Numbered from the stretch's first letter, positions 1 to 5,627 are shown. The stretch is DNA of 6,110 bases from Clostridiaceae bacterium (GCA_012728535.1 JAAYEX010000089.1:1-6110), one strand, 5' to 3'. The notes: generated by a model not told the origin, from the letters alone. Numbers and translations: made by a program.

Positions 1-1
1 G

Positions 2-616
2 GATGGAATGCAGATCATGATCGGAGGTTTTCTGGCAGACGGTACACCGGAACTGCTGATTGACGCCGTCATTGAAAGCGGCGCCAAAAACCTGACCATA
101 ATCGCCAACGATACCGGGGTTCCCGGACGCGGGATCTCCCGCCTGATCGACACGGATCAGGTCGACAAAGTTATCACCAGCCATGTCGGCCTTAATCCGA
201 AAACCATAGAAAGATCCATTGAAGGATCCCTGGATCTGCAGCTGGTGCCGCAAGGAACCCTGGCCGAACAGATCCGTTGTGGCGGGGCCGGACTCGGCGG
301 GGCTCTTACCCCGACCGGTTTGGGCACCGAGGTGGCGGAAGGAAAAAGGATTATTGAAGTTCAGGGGAAGGCCTATCTCCTGGAAGAAGCCCTCAGTGCC
401 GATCTGGCCCTGCTGAAGTCGGCTATTTCCGATGAGTTCGGTAATTCATTTTATGAGGGCACCTGCAAAAACTTCAATATTGTGATGGCCTACGCAGCAG
501 ATCTGGTTATGGTTGAATGCGATCAGCTGGTTGAGATAGGCGAAATGAATCCCCATCTTGTCGAGACCTCCGGCATTCTGGTCGATCATCTGATAAAAGG
601 AGCTAAATGTGAGTAA
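2..616 (+). CDS. ctfA: Acetate/butyrate-acetoacetate CoA-transferase, subunit A (5' partial)
   Basis: Alpha subunit of a class I (3-oxoacid type) CoA-transferase, which with subunit B moves CoA between acyl-CoAs such as acetoacetyl-CoA or butyryl-CoA and acids such as acetate, in the cytoplasm. The frame is open to the left edge. The codons before the first visible ATG (8-10) read Asp-Gly, giving DGMQIMIGGFLADGTP, a match to the CoA-transferase family signature 1 that normally lies about 15-20 residues inside AtoD/CtfA proteins. The ATG at 8 is therefore internal and the true start is outside the window. Counting from that Met, IIANDTG is at 31-37, VPQGTLAEQIRCGGAGLGG at 80-98 and TPTGLGT shortly after, all typical of the family. 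The C-terminal VDHLIKG also matches. The stop codon overlaps the start of subunit B by 8 bases, indicating translational coupling. The fold and family are clear, but the preferred acid (acetate, butyrate, acetoacetate) cannot be read from sequence; atoD is an equivalent name. Confidence 0.93.
   Translation, partial: DGMQIMIGGFLADGTPELLIDAVIESGAKNLTIIANDTGVPGRGISRLIDTDQVDKVITSHVGLNPKTIERSIEGSLDLQLVPQGTLAEQIRCGGAGLGGALTPTGLGTEVAEGKRIIEVQGKAYLLEEALSADLALLKSAISDEFGNSFYEGTCKNFNIVMAYAADLVMVECDQLVEIGEMNPHLVETSGILVDHLIKGAKCE
596..602 (+). promoter_or_regulatory. Ribosome binding site fixing the GTG start of subunit B
   Basis: AAAGGAG lies 6 bases before GTG at 609-611, inside the end of the subunit A gene. 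An ATG at 607-609 is followed directly by TGA, so it cannot start a gene. This leaves the GTG as the supported start. Confidence 0.8.
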
Positions 617-1250
617 TAGTATTTCTGTAAAAGACATAATCGCAAAAAAGGCGGCAGAAGAGTTGTTTGACGGTGCGGTTGTCAACCTGGGCATAGGTTT
701 GCCGGAGCTGGTTGTTTCTTACATACCGGATGATGTGGAAGTTATCCTGCAATCAGAAAACGGTATTCTCGGCATGGCAGCACTTGAAGGCGAAGCTGCT
801 GAAGACCATAGTTGCTTCAACGCCGGCGGTAAGTGCGTCAGCTACAAGGCAGGCAGCATGCTTTTTGACAGCGCTACTTCCTTTATGTTTATCCGGGGCG
901 GGCACATTGATATCGCCATACTGGGCGCCTTGCAAGTCGACCAGACAGGCAGCCTGGCCAGCCATGAAATTCCCGGTAAATTCATACCCGGCATGGGTGG
1001 GGCAATGGACCTGGCTGCGGGTGCCAAAAAGCTGATCATTGCTACCTCTCATACCCAGAAGGGAAAGCCTAAATTGTTGGAAAAGATTACTTTCCCCGCT
1101 ACAGCTGTCAATTGTGTTGACACGATTGTCACGGAACTTTGTGTCATCGACGTCATCGACGGGAGATTTGTCGTGCGGGAAATGTCGGCTGATATCAGTA
1201 AAGATGAGCTGCAGGAGTTAACCGGAGCTCCTCTGGTTTTTAATCTCTAA
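609..1250 (+). CDS. ctfB: Acetate/butyrate-acetoacetate CoA-transferase, subunit B
   Basis: Beta (catalytic) subunit of the CoA-transferase, 213 residues, the usual length for AtoA/CtfB. The family signature 2, SENG, is at residues 49-52. Glu50 is the expected catalytic glutamate that forms the glutamyl-CoA thioester. Upstream NLGIGLPELV (26-35) and downstream GGHIDIAILGALQVD (97-111) and PGMGGAMDL (127-135) are also family hallmarks. It starts at GTG with AAAGGAG 6 bases upstream, and its first 8 bases overlap the subunit A stop region, so the two subunits are probably made in equal amounts. The next gene begins 34 bases later. In fermenting clostridia this pair reassimilates acids or makes butyrate or acetoacetate, while in acetoacetate or butyrate users it activates the acid. 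Which applies here is inference only. No damaged motif is seen. Confidence 0.95.
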   Translation: MSNSISVKDIIAKKAAEELFDGAVVNLGIGLPELVVSYIPDDVEVILQSENGILGMAALEGEAAEDHSCFNAGGKCVSYKAGSMLFDSATSFMFIRGGHIDIAILGALQVDQTGSLASHEIPGKFIPGMGGAMDLAAGAKKLIIATSHTQKGKPKLLEKITFPATAVNCVDTIVTELCVIDVIDGRFVVREMSADISKDELQELTGAPLVFNL

Positions 1251-1273
1251 GAAATGTTCAGTCTTGTATAGAC

Positions 1274-1279
1274 GGAGGT
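1274..1279 (+). promoter_or_regulatory. Ribosome binding site of hbd
   Basis: A perfect GGAGGT lies 5 bases before the ATG at 1285. It is the strongest such site in the operon. Confidence 0.8.
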
Positions 1280-1284
1280 AACTA

Positions 1285-2130
1285 ATGAAAATCTTTCTGG
1301 CAGGTACCGGGACGATGGGCTCTGGCATTGCCCAGGTTTTCGCCCAATTCGGAAATGAAGTTTGCATGTACGACCGCGAGCTGGCTCTTGTCGATCGTGC
1401 TTATGCAAGGATAGAAAAGCAACTTACGCGCCAGCTGGATAAGGGCCGAATGACAGAGGAAGAGGTCGCAGCCACTTTGTCCTTACTGAGCAAAACAGAA
1501 AGTCTGGAAGATGCAGAGGACTGTGATCTGGTAATTGAAGCGATCTTTGAAGACATGGATGCCAAGCATGATCTTTTTCGAAAATTGGATGTGATTTGCC
1601 GTCCTGACTGTCTCTTCTGCAGTAACACGTCTTCCCTTTCGATCACTGAAATGGCCCATGGACTTGGCCATGAAAGCAAGTTCCTCGGTTTTCACTTTTT
1701 CAATCCGGCGCCGGTAATGAAGCTGGTGGAAATTGTGAAGGGGGCCAACACCGCTCCCGAGACCATAGCACAGGCCAAAGAAATCGCCCTTGCTATCGAA
1801 AAGGAAGCAGTCGAAGTAAAAGAATCTCCCGGTTTTATCGTCAACCGCATCCTGGTTCCCATGATCAACGAAGCCTGTGATCTTTACTATCAGGGGGTTG
1901 CTTCAGCTGAAGACATTGACACTGCCATGCGTTTCGGAGCCAATCATCCCATGGGCCCGCTGGCCCTGGGTGACCTGATCGGTCTTGATGTGGTCCTGGA
2001 TATTATGAACATCCTCTATGAAGAAACCGGTGATCCCAAGTATCGCGCCAGCCTGCAATTAAAGAGCATGGTACGGGCAGGGGATCTGGGACGTAAAAGC
2101 GGCAAAGGTTTTTACGATTACAAAAAATAA
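1285..2130 (+). CDS. hbd: 3-hydroxybutyryl-CoA dehydrogenase
   Basis: Cytoplasmic enzyme that interconverts acetoacetyl-CoA and 3-hydroxybutyryl-CoA with a nicotinamide cofactor. It has 281 residues, essentially the length of clostridial Hbd. The N-terminal Rossmann fold shows GTGTMGSG at 7-14 (the GxGxxG loop), with Asp30 at the end of the second strand, which would favour NAD(H) over NADP(H). Catalytic residues are present: Ser116 in SNTSSLSIT, His137 in GFHFFNPAPVMKLVE, and Asn187 in SPGFIVNRIL. The C-terminal dimerisation domain carries ANHPMGPLALGDLIGLDV and ends with the family's RKSGKGFYDY. The start is fixed by GGAGGT 5 bases upstream. The thiolase begins 20 bases after the stop. Similarity to the C. 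acetobutylicum type is recalled, not computed; the paaH/fadB-like alternative is less likely because the protein is a stand-alone short form. Confidence 0.96.
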   Translation: MKIFLAGTGTMGSGIAQVFAQFGNEVCMYDRELALVDRAYARIEKQLTRQLDKGRMTEEEVAATLSLLSKTESLEDAEDCDLVIEAIFEDMDAKHDLFRKLDVICRPDCLFCSNTSSLSITEMAHGLGHESKFLGFHFFNPAPVMKLVEIVKGANTAPETIAQAKEIALAIEKEAVEVKESPGFIVNRILVPMINEACDLYYQGVASAEDIDTAMRFGANHPMGPLALGDLIGLDVVLDIMNILYEETGDPKYRASLQLKSMVRAGDLGRKSGKGFYDYKK

Positions 2131-2150
2131 TTGAAAGTGAGAAAACAACA

Positions 2151-3335
2151 ATGACAGAAGTTGCAATTATGTCAGCCTGCCGTACGCCTTTGGGAAGTTT
2201 CGGTGGCACGCTGGCCAATGTATCTGCCGTTGAATTAGCCAGTATAGTGATCCGTGAAGCAGTAGAGCGTTCCGGAATCGTGGCGGAACAGGTGGATGAA
2301 GTCTTGCTGGGCAGTGTTCTTACTGCAGGCCTGGGCCAAAACGTGGCCCGGCAGGCGGCAATAAGGGCCGGTTTACCTGAAAGCACGGTCGCCTCTACCT
2401 TAAACAATGTCTGCGGTTCAGGTCTGAAAACCCTGAATCTTGCGGCAGCTATGATCCGCAACGGGGATGCCGAAATTATGGTGGTCGGCGGCACGGAGAA
2501 CATGTCCGCCGCACCTTATCTGCTGGAAAAGGCACGCTTCGGTTACCGGATGAATGACGGTCTCCTCGTCGATTCAATGATCAGCGATGGTCTTACCGAT
2601 GTATTCGGCCAATACCATATGGGCATTACAGCCGAAAACGTCGCCCAGAAGTACTCTATCAGCCGGGAAGAGCAAGATGCCTTCGCCTTTGAGAGTCAGA
2701 TGAGGGCAAAGACTGCCCAGGAAAAAGGTCGTTTCAAGGAAGAAATCGTGCCTGTACATATCAAGGAACGCAAGCGCGAGTTTGACTTTGATCAGGATGA
2801 ATATCCGCGTCATGACAGCAGTCCGGAATCTCTTGCCAGATTGAGACCTGCCTTCCAAAAAGACGGCACTGTCACTGCAGGCAACTCTTCCGGTATTAAT
2901 GACGGAGCTGCGGCTATGGTCATCATGAGTCTGAAAAAGGCTGAAGAACTGGGCCTGAGGCCGATGGCGATTTTGCGGGCAGGCGTCAGCTTTGCCCTTG
3001 ATCCGGCAATAATGGGCATGGGTCCCTACCACGCAGCAAGCAAGCTAATGGAAAAGAGCGGTCTGAACCTGGACGATATCGATTTGTTCGAGCTGAACGA
3101 GGCCTTTGCCTCACAGTCAATAGCTACTATCAGGGAGCTGGGCATAGACAGCGGGAAAGTTAACGTAAACGGTGGCGCCATCGCCCTTGGCCATCCGATC
3201 GGAGCATCCGGAGCCCGTATTCTTGTCACACTTTTGCATGAGATGATAAAACGTGAAGCACGGTACGGTGTAGCCGCCTTATGCATCGGTGGCGGTATGG
3301 GTGTCGCCAGCCTTTTAGAGGTGCCAGGCACCTAA
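2151..3335 (+). CDS. thl: Acetyl-CoA C-acetyltransferase (thiolase)
   Basis: Condenses two acetyl-CoA into acetoacetyl-CoA, or runs in reverse, in the cytoplasm. It has 394 residues, normal for biosynthetic or degradative thiolases. The acyl-accepting cysteine is Cys88 in NNVCGSGLKT. NEAFA is at 316-320, the active-site histidine is His348 in GGAIALGHPIGASGAR, and the second cysteine is Cys378 in CIGGGMG, so all catalytic elements are intact. The ATG start fits the family (TEVAIMSACRTPLGSFGG at the N-terminus), but the ribosome binding site is weak (AGTGAG, about 9 bases away), so translation may partly depend on hbd. The last residues, VPGT plus the TAA stop, are encoded by a palindromic REP-like repeat (3319-3333). 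Related enzymes usually end a residue or two after the preceding hydrophobic strand with unrelated residues. This tail is unlikely to affect catalysis. atoB is an equivalent name. Confidence 0.96.
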   Translation: MTEVAIMSACRTPLGSFGGTLANVSAVELASIVIREAVERSGIVAEQVDEVLLGSVLTAGLGQNVARQAAIRAGLPESTVASTLNNVCGSGLKTLNLAAAMIRNGDAEIMVVGGTENMSAAPYLLEKARFGYRMNDGLLVDSMISDGLTDVFGQYHMGITAENVAQKYSISREEQDAFAFESQMRAKTAQEKGRFKEEIVPVHIKERKREFDFDQDEYPRHDSSPESLARLRPAFQKDGTVTAGNSSGINDGAAAMVIMSLKKAEELGLRPMAILRAGVSFALDPAIMGMGPYHAASKLMEKSGLNLDDIDLFELNEAFASQSIATIRELGIDSGKVNVNGGAIALGHPIGASGARILVTLLHEMIKREARYGVAALCIGGGMGVASLLEVPGT

Positions 3336-3371
3336 GTTGTTAAGTTATTCGAATCCAAATCCGTGCCTGGC
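3319..3371. repeat. REP-like palindromic element between thiolase and crotonase genes
   Basis: A perfect odd palindrome AGGTGCCAGGCACCT spans 3319-3333 (7 bp arms around A3326). Its inner GCCAGGCAC (3323-3331) recurs inverted as GTGCCTGGC at 3363-3371, 31 bases further on, with TTCGAA at 3348-3353 between them. The transcript could fold either as a short hairpin on the first palindrome or as a 9-bp stem closing the spacer. No run of U follows, so it is not a standard intrinsic terminator. The first arm overlaps the thiolase coding end and its stop codon. GTGCCTGGCAC-type repeats are, from memory, dispersed in several Bacillota genomes. That this is such a copy is an inference from form. Confidence 0.6.
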
Positions 3372-3388
3372 TTTGTAAGTTGAATGGT

Positions 3389-3397
3389 AAAGAGGAG
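3389..3397 (+). promoter_or_regulatory. Ribosome binding site deciding the crotonase start
   Basis: AAAGAGGAG lies 6 bases before ATG at 3404. A longer reading from TTG at 3380 would translate this site itself (NGKEEQ) and has no purine-rich site at a useful distance, so the ATG is preferred. Confidence 0.75.
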
Positions 3398-3403
3398 CAA
3401 ACA

Positions 3404-4150
3404 ATGACACTGATAAATCTAGAAGTAAAAGATAAAATCGCCCTGCTGACCCTGAACAGGCCCGAGGCTTTAAATGCATTGAATTCCGCCATGCTGGGAG
3501 AGCTCTTTCACAGCCTGAAAAAGTTGGAAGAAGACGATTTGCGCTGCCTGATCGTAACCGGTTCGGGCGAAAAAGCTTTCGCTGCCGGTGCCGACATCAG
3601 TGAGATGGTAGAGATGACTCCGGACGAAGCGGAAGAATTTGCCGCTTTCGGCCAGAAGGTATTCTCCTATCTGTCGACCTTCCCTTGTCCCGTCATTGCA
3701 GCCATTCACGGTTATGCCCTCGGGGGCGGCTTCGAACTGGTGCTGGCCTGCGACATCAGAATTGCAGCTGATACAGCCCGCTTCTCCTTTCCGGAAACAG
3801 GCCTGGCCATTACACCCGGTTGCGGCGGCACCCAGCGTCTGGCCCGTTTGACACAGGCATCTTACGCCATGGACCTGATCTTTACAGGCCGTCGCATCAA
3901 GGGTGAGGAAGCCCTGGAAAAGGGAATCATCAACCGTCTGGTACCTGCAATAGAGCTGATGGATGAGGCATGGAAAATGGCTGAAGGCATCGCCACGAAA
4001 GCCCCGCTGGGTGTGCGCATGTCGAAAGAGGCCATTCTCCGGGGTCTGGATCTTGACCTGGAAAAAGGCCTGGAAGTAGAAGCAGAACTTTTCGCCGAAT
4101 GCTTCAACAGCAGTGATCAAAAAGATGCCATGCGGGCTTTTTTGAAATAA
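3404..4150 (+). CDS. crt: Enoyl-CoA hydratase / crotonase (3-hydroxybutyryl-CoA dehydratase)
   Basis: Reversibly dehydrates 3-hydroxybutyryl-CoA to crotonyl-CoA in the cytoplasm. It has 248 residues, slightly short of the roughly 260 of clostridial Crt, mainly because it ends at AFLK where relatives usually run a few residues further. The crotonase fold is clear: LNRPEALNALN at 17-27, AFAAGADISEM at 58-68 (oxyanion-hole region), HGYALGGGFELVLACDIRIA at 102-121, and FPETGLAITPGCGGTQRLAR at 129-148. The two catalytic acids are Glu111 and Glu131, both present. The C-terminal EVEAELFAECFNSSDQKDAM is the usual CoA-binding and trimer-contact helix region. The start is set by AAAGAGGAG 6 bases upstream. 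It is the last gene of the operon: a strong hairpin terminator begins 19 bases after the stop. Narrow C4 preference is inferred from the neighbouring hbd and thl; a broader enoyl-CoA hydratase remains possible. Confidence 0.94.
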   Translation: MTLINLEVKDKIALLTLNRPEALNALNSAMLGELFHSLKKLEEDDLRCLIVTGSGEKAFAAGADISEMVEMTPDEAEEFAAFGQKVFSYLSTFPCPVIAAIHGYALGGGFELVLACDIRIAADTARFSFPETGLAITPGCGGTQRLARLTQASYAMDLIFTGRRIKGEEALEKGIINRLVPAIELMDEAWKMAEGIATKAPLGVRMSKEAILRGLDLDLEKGLEVEAELFAECFNSSDQKDAMRAFLK

Positions 4151-4168
4151 AAACAATAGAAATATAGT

Positions 4169-4206
4169 AGAAGGGGCATCACAAATTTGATGCCCCTTCT
4201 TTATTT
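4169..4206. terminator. Intrinsic terminator ending the acyl-CoA operon, probably bidirectional
   Basis: A perfect 13-bp stem, AGAAGGGGCATCA (4169-4181) with TGATGCCCCTTCT (4188-4200), closes a 6-base loop and is followed by TTATTT. On the - strand the stem is followed by a T-rich stretch (ACTATATTTCTATTG), so it may also stop transcripts of the convergent hsp20 gene. Confidence 0.92.
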
Positions 4207-4234
4207 ACCGGAAACAATTTCCGCAATCTTTTAA

Positions 4235-4669
4235 TTAATCTTCAAATTCTATGTCCAGATAATCCTGATCTTCCTTCTCTTTTGCGAGTTTGGGCAGTTC
4301 AAGCTTCAACACTCCGTTTTTGTAATTACCTTTGATATTCTCTTTATCAATGCCTCTGATATCGAAGCGTCTGCTGTAATTGTAAGAGCGTCTTTCCTGG
4401 AGCACGTAATTGTCCTTGGTCTCTTCGTGCTCGTCCTTGCGGTCAACATTGATGGTCAAATAATTCTCGTCGAGTGAAACTTTGATGTCTTCCTTGCTTA
4501 AACCGGGCAAGTCACAAGTCAACTCATAACTATCTCCCTTGTCTACGATATCGGTAGACATTGACGTGTCAAAGGCATCAAAGAAACGATCAAAGCTGCG
4601 ATTGAAGCCACGATTGAAATTTTCCATTAAACGACGATTTCTGCGGTCAAAAGGTACCATACTAAACAT
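4235..4669 (-). CDS. hsp20: Small heat-shock protein, Hsp20/alpha-crystallin family
   Basis: ATP-independent holdase chaperone that binds unfolding proteins in the cytoplasm, usually as a large oligomer. It has 144 residues from the ATG at 4669, a normal length. The N-terminal arm (1-34) is rich in Arg, Asn and Phe with a repeated Phe-Asn/Asp-Arg pattern (NFNRGFNRSFDRFF, 17-30), as expected for the disordered substrate-binding arm. The alpha-crystallin domain runs about 36-128: DIVDKGDSYELTCDLPGLSKEDI at the start and the hallmark NGVLKLELPK at 118-127. The charged tail ends DYLDIEFED, where LDI (138-140) is a degenerate form of the I-x-I oligomer motif. AGGAGG at 4679-4684 decides the start. 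A TTG at 4711 would translate the binding site as YRRKET and is rejected. No CIRCE or CtsR operator is seen upstream. Function by family is secure; clients and regulator are unknown. Confidence 0.94.
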   Translation of the reverse strand: MFSMVPFDRRNRRLMENFNRGFNRSFDRFFDAFDTSMSTDIVDKGDSYELTCDLPGLSKEDIKVSLDENYLTINVDRKDEHEETKDNYVLQERRSYNYSRRFDIRGIDKENIKGNYKNGVLKLELPKLAKEKEDQDYLDIEFED

Positions 4670-4678
4670 TGTTTCTTT

Positions 4679-4684
4679 CCTCCT
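4679..4684 (-). promoter_or_regulatory. Ribosome binding site of hsp20
   Basis: A perfect AGGAGG on the - strand lies 9 bases before the ATG at 4669-4667. It shows that the reading upstream of this ATG is leader and not protein. Confidence 0.8.
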
Positions 4685-4726
4685 GTAGATGATTTCCGAC
4701 TCAGTATTCAAGTCTTTTTCTTTACT

Positions 4727-4761
4727 GAATAGTATAGAAAATAACTTTGACTATTCTAGTC
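4727..4761 (-). promoter_or_regulatory. Possible hsp20 promoter/operator region with inverted repeats
   Basis: In the AT-rich stretch upstream of hsp20, the - strand has TATACT (4736-4731), a fair -10 hexamer, about 60 bases before the ATG. No good -35 hexamer sits at 16-18 bases. Around it are GAATAGT (4727-4733) with its inverted copy ACTATTC (4750-4756), and the small palindrome GACTATTCTAGTC (4749-4761). These could be binding sites of a regulator, but AT-rich DNA yields such pairs easily, so confidence is low. Confidence 0.25.
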
Positions 4762-4831
4762 CTATAGTATGAACAATTATGATAAAAAAATAAAATAAGG
4801 TGGAAAGAAGCGGCCGGCTCTCACCTGCGAT

Positions 4832-4890
4832 AGCGATCTGAAGACAGAGACTTTACTTGCGCAAGTATCTCCGCCAGTGGTAAGATCGCT
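4832..4890. repeat. Nested, nearly concentric inverted repeats in the maf leader
   Basis: Outer arms AGCGATCT (4832-4839) and AGATCGCT (4883-4890) enclose a perfect 14-bp palindrome TACTTGCGCAAGTA (4854-4867). Both share almost the same centre (4861 and 4860.5). The block lies 20-78 bases before the maf ATG in a stretch clearly less AT-rich than the hsp20 side of the spacer. It could be an operator for a dimeric regulator or a structured RNA leader. It matches no riboswitch or tRNA that I recognise. Confidence 0.5.
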
Positions 4891-4909
4891 GGGAAAGCGA
4901 GTGTATTAT

Positions 4910-5548
4910 ATGCAAAAAACAGAGAAACTCATCTTAGCCAGCAAGTCGCCGCGACGGCAGGAATTGCTGGGAATGATCTGCCGGCAGTTTACAGTAATAA
5001 CTGCCGATGTTGATGAAGACAGAATCTGCGACGGTTTTCTGGACCGGCGAGACACGTTTGCTGACTACGATAGTCTGGCTGCGGAAATGGTCAAGTCCTT
5101 AGCAGACGCGAAGGCCACAGCCGTGGCCACGGCTGTGGCTCCCTTGGCAGACAGGGTGATTCTGGCAGCGGATACTATTGTCGTTCTCGATGAGGAAGTG
5201 CTGGGTAAGCCGCGGGACAGGGATGAGGCCAAAGAGATGTTCTATCGCCTGAGCGGCCGTGAACACCGGGTTTTCACCGGCGTGCACATCCTGGCTCAGG
5301 ACCGGAGTGAGAGTTTTCATGCTGAGGCCAAGGTGCGCTTTTACCCTCCGGATGATTTCACCCGCAAATGCATTGATTTCTACGCAGCCGGCGGTTCTTC
5401 CCTGGATAAGGCCGGTGCCTACGGTATCCAGGACGAGGGTGCCTTTTTTGTTCAGTCCATCGATGGTGATTTTTTCACTGTGATGGGTCTGCCTGTCGCT
5501 GAAACGGCTCGGCGTCTGTATAGTTACCTACCGGATTTGTTTTTTTAA
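4910..5548 (+). CDS. maf: Maf-family nucleoside triphosphate pyrophosphatase (YhdE-like)
   Basis: Cytoplasmic pyrophosphatase that hydrolyses nucleoside triphosphates (dTTP/UTP and modified forms in YhdE-type relatives) to monophosphates. The family is linked to house-cleaning of the nucleotide pool and to septum control in Bacillus. It has 212 residues from ATG 4910. Motifs are LILASKSPRRQELL (7-20), AADTIVV (86-92) with Asp88 as the likely catalytic base, LGKPRD (98-103), YRLSGREHRVFTGV (112-125), DKAGAYGIQDEGAFFV (166-181) and IDGDFFTVMGLP (184-195). The last is close to the B. subtilis form as I recall it. The protein is longer than that one because of an acidic extra stretch around 37-60 and an ATAVATAVA repeat (69-77) encoded by a perfect palindrome. 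The ATG is preferred because the family starts a few residues before LILAS. In-frame GTG codons at 4877 and 4901 cannot be excluded, as no start has a strong ribosome binding site. Confidence 0.93.
   Translation: MQKTEKLILASKSPRRQELLGMICRQFTVITADVDEDRICDGFLDRRDTFADYDSLAAEMVKSLADAKATAVATAVAPLADRVILAADTIVVLDEEVLGKPRDRDEAKEMFYRLSGREHRVFTGVHILAQDRSESFHAEAKVRFYPPDDFTRKCIDFYAAGGSSLDKAGAYGIQDEGAFFVQSIDGDFFTVMGLPVAETARRLYSYLPDLFF
5114..5139. repeat. Perfect 26-bp palindrome inside maf
   Basis: The two 13-base arms (5114-5126 and 5127-5139) are exact reverse complements with no spacer. The left arm reads GCCACAGCCGTGG. The segment is also an imperfect 12-base tandem repeat encoding Ala-Thr-Ala-Val twice, differing at synonymous third positions. 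It is GC-rich and keeps the reading frame, lying just before the catalytic ADTIV motif. Confidence 0.85.
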
Positions 5549-5568
5549 CGCGGATTATTCTTAAACTG

Positions 5569-5610
5569 AAAAAGCCTCCGCTCTTTTACTCGGCAGCGGA
5601 GGCTTTTTTT
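5569..5610. terminator. Intrinsic terminator of maf, bidirectional with the MFS gene
   Basis: A 14-bp stem, AAAAAGCCTCCGCT (5569-5582) with AGCGGAGGCTTTTT (5595-5608), has a 12-base loop and runs into seven T (5604-5610). The A-run on the other side gives a T-run on the - strand, so it can serve both convergent genes. Confidence 0.93.
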
Positions 5611-5627
5611 GTATGAATCAGATTTGA

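Noticed and set aside
2003..2503. 166-residue - strand open frame across the hbd-thl junction
   Set aside because: It is antisense to two intact genes and its translation has no family motif.
3319..3371. Intrinsic terminator between thl and crt
   Set aside because: The inverted repeats are not followed by a T-run, and crt has no evident promoter of its own. It was called a REP-like repeat instead.
3380..3403. Longer crotonase start at TTG 3380
   Set aside because: The extension encodes the AAAGAGGAG site that serves ATG 3404, and the crotonase family starts near the later Met.
3470..4156. 228-residue open frame on the - strand opposite crotonase
   Set aside because: It lies fully antisense to a well-supported enzyme gene, shows no recognisable motif, and reads through the operon region without its own ribosome binding site. 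It is a codon-bias shadow.
4670..4711. Longer hsp20 start at TTG 4711
   Set aside because: The extra residues translate the AGGAGG ribosome binding site of the ATG at 4669, so this is leader sequence.
4740..4752. CtsR-like heptad AGTCAAA upstream of hsp20 (- strand)
   Set aside because: CtsR sites are tandem heptads. The second copy at the required spacing reads ATTTTCT and does not match.
4747..4783. Forward promoter for maf from TTGACT (4747-4752) and TATGAT (4778-4783)
   Set aside because: The spacing is 25 bases, far beyond the 16-18 expected for the main sigma factor.
4877..4909. Longer Maf start at GTG 4877
   Set aside because: There is no ribosome binding site before it, and the family normally begins a few residues before LILASxSPRR. 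It was kept only as an alternative in the maf entry.
4799..4909. Possible cobalamin riboswitch or T-box in the maf leader (GCCAGTGG...GGGAAAGCG)
   Set aside because: The B12-box and the T-box GGTGGNACCGCG are both absent, the order of elements is wrong, and maf is not a typical target.
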